Below the pieces are notes generated by a model. That model was not told where the DNA came from, made no database searches, and saw only the letters and a list, made by a program, of their open reading frames with translations. A DNA stretch of 5,564 nucleotides, taken from NCBI GenBank assembly GCA_016282215.1, contig JAEEKC010000232.1, forward strand, positions 1 to 5,564. The letters run 5' to 3'. The stretch is from Lachnospiraceae bacterium (GTDB taxonomy: Bacteria > Bacillota > Clostridia > Lachnospirales > Lachnospiraceae). Shown one piece after another: positions 1 through 5,564 of the stretch (the first letter of the stretch is position 1; the number at the start of each line of letters is the position of its first letter). A program made the position numbers and the translations under genes.

Positions 1-1880
1 CAAGAAGCGGCATCAGAGATGATGTAGAGTACGGTGTTAACTGGGCCTATGCCGGTAACAAGATCGATCCGGGCATGGTAGTGGTCTGCAGCATCCTGTT
101 GCTGACATTCTTTGCAGCAGGTTACCTGATCATCTATAACATTTTTTTCCTGAATATCATTTCCGATATGCAGGAGTACGGACTTTTAAAAACCATCGGA
201 ACGACAGGAAAGCAGCTGAAAAAAGTGGTAATGAGACGTGCAAGTCTGATCTCAGCCATCGGTATCCCTGTTGGCTTGATCCTGGGTGTGGGGATCGGCG
301 CAGTGCTCTTGCCGGTCATTTCCAATGAGTTTTCTACAGTTTCCATCGACAAGGGCCAGCTTCATATGGATATCTGGATCATCCTCGGGGCAGCGCTTTT
401 TTCATACGTAACCGTTCTCATCAGTGCCGGAAAACCCTGCAGGAAGGCAGCGAAGGTTTCACCGATCGAAGCGCTGAAATTCACGGAAGCAAGGGGCAAG
501 GACGGAAAGCCGAAGAAGAAAATGGCACTGGTAGTCCTTTCCTTAAGCCTTTCCATCATCGTGCTCATTGGCGCCTACGCTTTTATCACCGGTTTCAGTA
601 TGGACGACTACATCGGAAATCTCGTGATCGCTGACTACAGTGTGCAGGATGCAGCGCTTGATAATCCCGGCGTATACGATAAAGAGATGCAGGGTGTAAA
701 TAAAGAGTTCATGGAAGCGCTGAATTCGCAGGAAGGTGTTCAGGAGATCGGTAATGTTTATATCAGCTACGGCAGCCAGGAATTTGATGACGAAACCTGG
801 GCAAAACTGAAGGAGAACTTTTTCAGCTCAGATCTGGTAAAGAAAAAACTGGAAGCTGAGTTCGGATCATTTGCTGATTTTAACGTAGATGACTATCTCG
901 AAGACCTGGACGAGGGTAAATCCATTGGGGGTAATACCTACGGGATGAGTGAGCTTGCCGCAGAGAAACTGGATGTGATCGAATCGCTCGACGGCTCAAA
1001 GGAGATAGACTGGAACAAGTTTAATACAGGTAATTACGCGCTGGTCATCAGATTTAATTATAACATGGACAATCAGGAATATCTGAACTACTTCAATCCC
1101 GGCGATAAGGTTCAGATCAGAAGCCACAACCCGCAGTATGCGCAGGTGGAAGAGATGGAATTACAGGGGCAGACCATAGCGCTGGAAAGCTTTAAAGATG
1201 CGCCGATGAAGGAGTATGAGATCCTGGCAGTTGTGGATATTCCTTATGCCATGGGCCTTCAGATGTATGGTGAGTTTAACTGTGACCTGATCCTTCCGGA
1301 AGACGAGTTCCTCTCGCTGAACGGGGACTGGTGCCCCATGAGAACGCTCATCGATGTTGAGGACAGTAAAGAAGAAGCCTTTGAGGCCTGGCTGGAAAAT
1401 TATACGACCTGTGTTGATGCAAGCCTTGACTACAAATCAAAGGAAAGCGTTGTAGAAGAGTATCGATCATTTGGCAAGATGATCGCTTTGGTGGGCGCAG
1501 TCGTCAGTGCGATCCTCGGACTGATCGGACTTCTGAATTTTGCAAATACGATCATCACCTCGATCCTTGTCAGAAGCAGAGAGCTTGCAATGCTTGAAGC
1601 TGTCGGCATGACAGGGAAGCAGCAGAAGCAGAGCCTGATCAAGGAAGGGTTTGTGTACTTCATCTGGACAGCTGTTGTTTCAGCCGTCCTCGGAACGATC
1701 CTGAACTGCACACTGATCAAAGCCCTGGTGGACGGGATCGTCATGTTCAAGTGGCATTTCACCCTCGCACCGCTTATCGTCAGTCTGCCGCTGCTCTGTG
1801 TGCTGATCCTGATCATCCCGGTGGCTGCATATCATAACCTCAGTAAAAAAAGCGTGGTTGACAGACTCAGGATAGAGTAG
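1..1880 (+). CDS. ABC transporter permease with duplicated FtsX core (5'-truncated by window edge)
   Basis: Membrane subunit of an FtsX/MacB-superfamily ABC transporter. These proteins usually do not conduct substrate through a channel. They couple cytoplasmic ATP hydrolysis to movements of extracellular domains, for example in lipoprotein or peptide handling or antimicrobial-peptide defence. The substrate cannot be read here. The frame is open from base 3, so the ATG at 75 is internal. Numbering from base 3: residues 1-24 end a first extracellular domain; hydrophobic segments lie at about 25-50, 81-104, 123-142 and 173-198; an extracellular domain spans about 199-491; three more segments lie at about 492-517, 548-574 and 587-610. 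The cytoplasmic FtsX signature appears twice, as EYGLLKTIGTTGKQ (58-71) and ELAMLEAVGMTGKQ (527-540), each just after a membrane helix. This implies 8 helices and two FtsX cores, with helix 1 and the first extracellular domain largely missing. The large loop is acidic and not recognised. The protein ends in DRLRIE and TAG, 13 bp before a terminator hairpin. Family call is firm; function is open. Confidence 0.93.
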   Translation, partial: RSGIRDDVEYGVNWAYAGNKIDPGMVVVCSILLLTFFAAGYLIIYNIFFLNIISDMQEYGLLKTIGTTGKQLKKVVMRRASLISAIGIPVGLILGVGIGAVLLPVISNEFSTVSIDKGQLHMDIWIILGAALFSYVTVLISAGKPCRKAAKVSPIEALKFTEARGKDGKPKKKMALVVLSLSLSIIVLIGAYAFITGFSMDDYIGNLVIADYSVQDAALDNPGVYDKEMQGVNKEFMEALNSQEGVQEIGNVYISYGSQEFDDETWAKLKENFFSSDLVKKKLEAEFGSFADFNVDDYLEDLDEGKSIGGNTYGMSELAAEKLDVIESLDGSKEIDWNKFNTGNYALVIRFNYNMDNQEYLNYFNPGDKVQIRSHNPQYAQVEEMELQGQTIALESFKDAPMKEYEILAVVDIPYAMGLQMYGEFNCDLILPEDEFLSLNGDWCPMRTLIDVEDSKEEAFEAWLENYTTCVDASLDYKSKESVVEEYRSFGKMIALVGAVVSAILGLIGLLNFANTIITSILVRSRELAMLEAVGMTGKQQKQSLIKEGFVYFIWTAVVSAVLGTILNCTLIKALVDGIVMFKWHFTLAPLIVSLPLLCVLILIIPVAAYHNLSKKSVVDRLRIE

Positions 1881-1893
1881 CGTTGTGAAAGCA

Positions 1894-1932
1894 AAAAACT
1901 CCGTATCCCGAAAGCCGGGATACGGAGTTTTT
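1894..1932. terminator. Bidirectional intrinsic terminator between convergent genes
   Basis: A perfect 17-bp inverted repeat has arms at 1894-1910 and 1916-1932 and a 5-nt loop, AAAGC. The GC-containing core (CTCCGTATCCCG and its complement) is flanked by A/T tracts. The + strand transcript ends in five U and the - strand transcript in six U (complement of 1893-1898). It starts 13 bp after the permease stop and lies 11 bp after the glucanase stop on the other strand. It can therefore terminate both genes and limit antisense read-through. It fills most of the 63-bp intergenic gap. Confidence 0.93.
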
Positions 1933-1943
1933 GTTATGACTGA

Positions 1944-4900
1944 TTATTTGATCTTGATCTTAATGGTTTTTTTGATGTTGCTTCCGTCGGTTGCGGTTGC
2001 GGTGATCTTCACGGTTTTGCCTTTTCCGGCTTTCGTTGTTTTTACCACGCCCTTAGCGGAAACGGTAGCGTATTTTTCATTGCTTGATTTCCAGCTGAGT
2101 TTCGTATTGACCTTGGAACCGGAAGGATTCACTTTTGCGGTGATCTTAACTGTCTTGCCGGCCTTAACGGATTTTTTGGAGGCCTTCAGCGTGATCTTCT
2201 TAACCGCCTTCTTCATGATCCTGATCTTGTAGGTTGCTGCAATGTTGCTTCCGTCCTTTGCGGTTGCGGTGATGGTGACCGTCTTGCCTGCACCGGCTTT
2301 TTTGGTGGTTACCACGCCCTGATCGGATACGGTTGCATATTTCTCATTGCTGGATTTCCAGGTGAGAGACTGGTCCGCTGCGTTGGCAGGTGCCACGTTT
2401 GCAGTCAGTGTGATCTTTTTGCCTGCGGCGATCTTCTTGGAAATGCCGCTCAGTGTGATCTTGTTCACAAGTACCTTTGCATCTGCTGCAGGTTTTTCTG
2501 CCTCCTGTTTGGGATTCTGTGTCTTGTCAGATGTCTTATTTGTCTCTTTTGTATCCTTTCCGGAATTATCCTTGTCGGTTCCGGTGGTTTCCTTGTCTTT
2601 TCCGGAATTTTGGTCATCTATCCTGGACGACGGCATTTCGGTGATCGTATCATCATCGCCTTCGTTGCCGTTTCCGCCCTTATTCAGTGAGAAGGAAACG
2701 TCTTTAAAGCTGAAGGTTCCGTTGTTGGCCTGGCTGTGGCCCAGACCGAAGTTGACATGTACGTTGGCGATGGAAGATGCGGCATTTATCTGCGCGGTGT
2801 AGGTATAGAATCCGTCTGCATCTGCCTGTCCGAGGGAAGCGGTATCGACTGAAACCACATCCTGAACAACGGCCCAGCCGCCGCCGTCTTCCTGAATGAT
2901 ATACTCAAACGTGCCGTTTGTCTGTGCGTCCATTTTTACCTTAAAGGAAAGGGTATAGCTCTTTCCGCCGACGATATCGAAGTCGTTGCTGCCGATCTGG
3001 GGAGTGTACCATGCGCCTGCATCACTGGTGACACCGGATGCGACCCAGGTATCCCCGACTTTTGCAAGTGTGATGGCTGCGCCGCCGGCACCTGCTGTGT
3101 TGCCCTGCCATTCATCATCGGCAGTGATAGGGGTTTCATCGATGGGGGCGGTCTGGGAAGCACCGATCATCGATACGTTGTCCAGCTGGACAGCAGCACC
3201 TTTATCAAAACTGAAAACCAGCGCTGCATTGTCAATCACCTCTGAGGTAGTCAGTTTCCATTTGTAGGACCGCACACCCGACTTAGCGCTGTAAGGAGCG
3301 ATAGTGGATACGAGTTTTTCGCCGAGGCCGTCTTCAGTTGCCCGGCAGATACTTACGTTTACATTGGTATCTTTTTCGCTGTAAAGATCAAACGTAACTT
3401 CATAACTGTCTGCTGCCATGTAAAGATCCGGCTGATAAACTGTCGGTACGTCCTTGGAAGAGATCTGTGCGCGGCGCTCATAGTAATGGGTTTCGCCTGC
3501 TGCGATATCTTCTACGGAAAGGTCTGTGTCTTTTAAAGCTGTGGTCGTGTAACGGGGTACGACAAAGGTTGTTCCCTCTGCTGCGCGCCAGTAACCTGTG
3601 TGATGCTCGCCCTGGTCAAAGCTGCCGTTATAGATCAGGTTTCCGTCGGATAAAGGCTTGCGGTTCTCGTCTTCCTGATCGAGAGAGAGAGGATCGACGA
3701 TCTCTACTTTGACATTTCCGACATACACATGACCGGTGGACTGTGCGCCGACATTAAACTCGATACGGCATTTATCAAAATCCTCTGCCTGTGCAAACAG
3801 GAAGGAGGTTGTGGTGGGCTGCTCGGTCAGCTCGAAGGACTGGATTCCGTAGGTACCCCAGCTTTTCCATTCTTTGGAATCGCAGTTTACGGTCTTGCCT
3901 ACCATACCGCCGTCGGCATAGGCGTCAAAGCTTACCTTGTAGACGTAGCCTGCTTTTGCGTCATAGTGACCGATCAGCTGAACGGAATAGTCATTGGAGC
4001 CTGCATTCGCGATCCCGACTTTTGCCCAGGTCTTATTGTTAGCATCTGTTAACTTTTCGAGGGTTGCGCCCTGTCCGTCGTCCTGATTGGATAAAGCCCA
4101 TTTTGTTGTATCATAAGTGCTGTCTGCCATCGCGCCTGCTGAAGCGGTATCGATGCTGTCTTCCGTTATCTCAGCGATCTGATTGACATCCGCATAGTCT
4201 GCCCAGTCTGCTGCAAAGTCGTCAGCTGCAGAGTGGGTTGCCTCCGGGGCATAGCCGTCTTTTCTGTGATAAACGCGTACATAATCGACGTACATGTTGA
4301 TGGCATCTTCAAAGGCAGCTTTGTTTGCAGCGCCGCCGAACTGTCCGCTGTCAACGGCAAGATTGAGCAGCATGTAGAACGGTTCGTCAAAAGGTGCGTC
4401 AAAGGAAAGCGCATCGGAGGTTCCGGGAAGCTGTCCCTTCCAGTTTGTCAGGTTGTTGATCTCCTGACCGTCATAATACCAGGTGATCTTGCCAGGTTCC
4501 CAGTCGATCGCATAGGTATGGAAGTAAGAGAAGTTGCTGGAAAGATCCACGTAGCCGCTTCCTTTATAGACATGTTCCGGTGCGCCCCAGTGCAGGGTGC
4601 CGCATGCCTGTTTGCCGCCAACGCCGGCACCGACGGTTTCCATGATATCGATCTCACCGGATACCGGCCAGTTGCCGTAGATGGTCGTGCTTTCGGGAAG
4701 CATCCAGAATGCAGGCCATGCACCCTTTGTTTCCGGAAGGGAAATACGTGCTTCTACATAACCATAGGTTGTGTTAAACAAAGCTTCATCCGGCTTTGTG
4801 GTGCGAAGGCGGGCCGAGGTATATTTCTTGGGAGACTCGGTTTCATATACATATCCGCCGGGCTCATAAGCAGCCGTGATACGAAGGAGGCCGTCACCTG

Positions 4901-5564
4901 TATTGTCGTTGTTGAGATCTTCGTTGACGCCGATGTTCTTAGCGCTGCCGGTATAAGCCTGGAGTTCTTTATTGCCCCATCCGGGATTGCCGCAATCCGT
5001 TGTGCCGTCGCCAAGCTGGGGTGCCCAGTTGTCCAGGTTCAGGCCTGTTGCGGGATCTACGTTGGCAGAACCGTAATTTCCGTCAAACTCATCTGCCCAT
5101 ACCAGGTCATAGCCATACTTTTCCTTGCCGGGATCGGCAAAGTCATTGGCTGCATTTTCCGATACGGCCGTAAAATCATATTCCTTGCCGATGGTATCCA
5201 CGGGGGCAGAACCGCCGGGCTCTGTAATGGACATGTGATCGATCGTGATGGTTCCGGAAGGAAGATTGGTTTCACCGTCCTGCATTCCCATTCCGAAGAT
5301 AATGTTCTTTGCAGCCCAGGCGCTGCATTCCACAGCTTCTTTTTTAAAGTGGTAGGTTTCGCCGGCTTTCAGGGACAGCGTTTCGGAATAGAAGCCTGTT
5401 CCGGTATCGTTGATCTTGAGAAAGACCTTTTTGTCAATACTCGAGGTGATATCGAATTCGATGTTGTAGGTCGTGTTGTCTGTCAGGCCCAGGTTCATAA
5501 TATTATATTGAAGGCCCCACAGTTCTCCGCCGAAGTTTGTTGCCGTGATAACTGCCTTGCTTCC
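1944..5564 (-). CDS. Multimodular secreted GH16 beta-glucanase (laminarinase type) with CBM4/9-like modules and C-terminal Big_2 repeats (5'-truncated)
   Basis: Extracellular retaining endo-beta-glucanase, most likely cutting beta-1,3-glucan or mixed-linkage beta-1,3/1,4-glucan. The frame is open to the window edge, so the ATG at 5498 is internal and the signal peptide is not seen. Numbering from base 5564: 1-116, incomplete CBM4/9-like sandwich; about 150-433, GH16, with the laminarinase hallmark GWGNKELQAYT, then GAWPAFWMLP, then GEIDIMETVG, where E304 is the expected nucleophile, D306 the helper and E309 the acid/base; the Met between I and E is the beta-bulge insertion of laminarinase-type GH16. 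Next come about 476-624, a CBM4/9-like module with the typical YSVQL strand; 637-802, a second one starting NLIYNGSFDQG; 816-962, a third, more divergent one; 963-1029, an Asp/Lys/Thr-rich linker; 1031-1117 and 1120-1206, two Big_2 domains. No LPXTG or SLH anchor follows, and the protein ends in KIKIK. GH16 is certain, the first two downstream CBMs likely, the third tentative. Exact substrate is inference. Confidence 0.95.
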   Translation of the reverse strand, partial: GSKAVITATNFGGELWGLQYNIMNLGLTDNTTYNIEFDITSSIDKKVFLKINDTGTGFYSETLSLKAGETYHFKKEAVECSAWAAKNIIFGMGMQDGETNLPSGTITIDHMSITEPGGSAPVDTIGKEYDFTAVSENAANDFADPGKEKYGYDLVWADEFDGNYGSANVDPATGLNLDNWAPQLGDGTTDCGNPGWGNKELQAYTGSAKNIGVNEDLNNDNTGDGLLRITAAYEPGGYVYETESPKKYTSARLRTTKPDEALFNTTYGYVEARISLPETKGAWPAFWMLPESTTIYGNWPVSGEIDIMETVGAGVGGKQACGTLHWGAPEHVYKGSGYVDLSSNFSYFHTYAIDWEPGKITWYYDGQEINNLTNWKGQLPGTSDALSFDAPFDEPFYMLLNLAVDSGQFGGAANKAAFEDAINMYVDYVRVYHRKDGYAPEATHSAADDFAADWADYADVNQIAEITEDSIDTASAGAMADSTYDTTKWALSNQDDGQGATLEKLTDANNKTWAKVGIANAGSNDYSVQLIGHYDAKAGYVYKVSFDAYADGGMVGKTVNCDSKEWKSWGTYGIQSFELTEQPTTTSFLFAQAEDFDKCRIEFNVGAQSTGHVYVGNVKVEIVDPLSLDQEDENRKPLSDGNLIYNGSFDQGEHHTGYWRAAEGTTFVVPRYTTTALKDTDLSVEDIAAGETHYYERRAQISSKDVPTVYQPDLYMAADSYEVTFDLYSEKDTNVNVSICRATEDGLGEKLVSTIAPYSAKSGVRSYKWKLTTSEVIDNAALVFSFDKGAAVQLDNVSMIGASQTAPIDETPITADDEWQGNTAGAGGAAITLAKVGDTWVASGVTSDAGAWYTPQIGSNDFDIVGGKSYTLSFKVKMDAQTNGTFEYIIQEDGGGWAVVQDVVSVDTASLGQADADGFYTYTAQINAASSIANVHVNFGLGHSQANNGTFSFKDVSFSLNKGGNGNEGDDDTITEMPSSRIDDQNSGKDKETTGTDKDNSGKDTKETNKTSDKTQNPKQEAEKPAADAKVLVNKITLSGISKKIAAGKKITLTANVAPANAADQSLTWKSSNEKYATVSDQGVVTTKKAGAGKTVTITATAKDGSNIAATYKIRIMKKAVKKITLKASKKSVKAGKTVKITAKVNPSGSKVNTKLSWKSSNEKYATVSAKGVVKTTKAGKGKTVKITATATDGSNIKKTIKIKIK
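1947..2474 (-). repeat. Two tandem Big_2 (bacterial Ig-like group 2) repeats at the C-terminus of the glucanase
   Basis: Two units lie 267 bp (89 codons) apart. Each has a KITL start strand, an AGK(K/T) turn, L(T/S)WKSSNEKYATVS, GVV, KAG(A/K)GKTV, ITATA and DGSNI. WKSSNEKYATVS is identical in both, at 2325-2360 and 2058-2093; the DNA matches at 31 of 36 bases there. Big_2 domains are known in surface and secreted proteins. Here they probably act as a stalk or wall-interacting tail. The last unit has 24 Lys and only 2 acidic residues in its final 86. Confidence 0.9.
2478..2678 (-). other. Charged low-complexity linker between binding modules and Big_2 tail
   Basis: About 67 residues rich in Asp, Glu, Lys, Thr, Ser and Asn, with almost no hydrophobic residues. 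This is typical of a flexible extracellular linker. It contains a short internal duplication: NSGKDKETT and NSGKDTKET lie 14 residues (42 bp) apart, visible in the DNA as TCCGGAATT near 2559-2567 and 2601-2609. Confidence 0.8.
2679..3119 (-). other. Third downstream beta-sandwich module, divergent CBM-like
   Basis: About 147 residues. WYTPQIGSNDFDIVGGKSY followed by TLSFKVKMDA resembles the ligand-face and core strands of CBM4/9 modules, and NGTFSFKDVSFSLN looks like the closing strand. An inserted EYIIQEDGGGWAVVQD hairpin makes it less typical. It is probably carbohydrate-binding, but it could be a structural spacer. The charged linker follows directly. Confidence 0.5.
3159..3656 (-). other. 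Second downstream CBM4/9-like module
   Basis: About 166 residues. It opens with LIYNGSFDQGEHHTGYWR, the typical 'YNGSF..G...W' start of CBM4/9 and related galactose-binding-like sandwiches. It continues with a YEVTFDLYSEKDTNVNVSI strand pair and closes with AAVQLDNVSMIGA, the usual 'LDNVS' end strand. Binding function is inferred from the fold; the central part is less typical than in the preceding module. Confidence 0.65.
3693..4139 (-). other. CBM4/9-like carbohydrate-binding module, first after the catalytic domain
   Basis: About 149 residues with the usual order of this family: a Trp near the start (TTKWALSNQDDG), a WAKVGIANAG strand, YSVQLIGHY, a GYVYKVSFDAYAD strand pair, and a closing GHVYVGNVKVEIV strand. 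CBM4 modules on GH16 enzymes commonly bind beta-1,3-glucan or mixed-linkage glucan, so this module probably holds the enzyme on its substrate. Ligand choice cannot be read from the sequence. Confidence 0.75.
4266..5117 (-). other. GH16 catalytic domain within the glucanase
   Basis: This segment encodes the catalytic jelly-roll, from YGYDLVWADEFDG to the closing strand MYVDYVRVYHR, about 284 residues, which is a full-length GH16 domain. The active-site codons are readable: nucleophile Glu at 4653-4655, Asp at 4647-4649 and acid/base Glu at 4638-4640, in the order E-I-D-I-M-E. The flanking tryptophan and aromatic motifs (WPAFWM, WPVSGEI, HTYAIDWEPGKITWYYDG) match the laminarinase-like branch rather than the compact lichenase branch, whose motif lacks the extra residue. 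All catalytic residues are present, so the enzyme should be active. Confidence 0.93.
5217..5564 (-). other. N-terminal CBM4/9-like module, incomplete
   Basis: The visible 116 residues lie before the catalytic domain. They show ELWGLQYNI (similar position to the 'W.VQL' strand), TTYNIEFDITSSIDKKVFLKI, a GFYSETLSLKAGETY strand pair, and a closing SGTITIDHMSITEP strand. This order matches CBM4/9 modules. The start of the module, and anything before it such as a signal peptide, lies beyond the window edge. Confidence 0.65.

Noticed and set aside
75..77. ATG at 75 as the start of the permease gene
   Set aside because: The frame is open upstream to the window edge and encodes plausible sequence (VNWAYAGNKIDPG) just before a membrane helix. 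Starting at 75 would place the start at the helix itself and remove the first half of an FtsX core.
1885..2232. Hydrophobic 115-residue + strand reading frame beside the terminator
   Set aside because: It starts in the terminator stem and runs antisense to the Lys-rich Big_2 repeats; its hydrophobic look is the complement of AAA/AAG and ATC codons. It is not a membrane protein gene.
2058..2360. The 267-bp-spaced repeats as a CRISPR array or mobile-element ends
   Set aside because: They are direct, imperfect and in frame, and encode corresponding parts of two Big_2 domains. There are no spacers, terminal inverted repeats or transposase.
2347..4052. Several + strand reading frames of 80-150 codons opposite the glucanase
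   Set aside because: All lie antisense to well-supported protein modules, lack recognisable domains, and are explained by the codon bias of the gene on the other strand.
5496..5498. ATG at 5498 (- strand) as the start of the glucanase gene
   Set aside because: The frame stays open to 5564, and the upstream residues (TATNFGGELWGLQYNI) continue the same beta-sandwich module. No signal peptide follows this ATG, as a secreted enzyme would need.
1..5564. Functional link between permease and glucanase, such as sugar uptake coupled to glucan cutting
   Set aside because: The genes converge, are separated by a terminator, and FtsX-type permeases are not sugar importers. Adjacency alone does not support a shared pathway.

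Overview
The window holds two large convergent genes. Each is cut off by a window edge at its 5' end, and one strong terminator hairpin separates them. I found no RNA gene, mobile element, CRISPR array, promoter or start site. Both true starts lie outside the window, so nothing about initiation can be read here.

Left part (1-1880, + strand): the C-terminal 625 residues of an ABC-transporter permease with two FtsX cores. The remains of the first core, a spacer helix, an extracellular domain of about 290 residues and the complete second core are visible. The ATPase partner would be expected upstream, outside the window.

Middle (1881-1943): a 63-bp gap. Most of it is a perfect 17-bp inverted repeat ending in T-tracts on both strands, which reads as a bidirectional terminator for both genes.

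Right part (1944-5564, - strand): the C-terminal 1206 residues of a very large secreted glycoside hydrolase. Its order is: an incomplete CBM4/9-like beta-sandwich, a GH16 laminarinase-type catalytic domain with an intact EIDIME active site, three further carbohydrate-binding-like beta-sandwiches, a charged low-complexity linker, and two lysine-rich Big_2 (bacterial Ig-like group 2) repeats at the C-terminus. It is probably an extracellular, possibly wall-associated, beta-1,3-glucanase or mixed-linkage beta-glucanase.

Organism: the combination of tandem lysine-rich Big_2 repeats on a multimodular polysaccharidase with an FtsX-type permease suggests a Gram-positive, plant- or gut-glycan-degrading Clostridia member, most likely Lachnospiraceae. 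This is inferred from family knowledge, not from a marker gene. The two genes converge and share only a terminator, so nothing here shows that they act together. I see no clearly new biological system. The most notable item is the glucanase architecture, with four beta-sandwich accessory modules and a strongly cationic tail.
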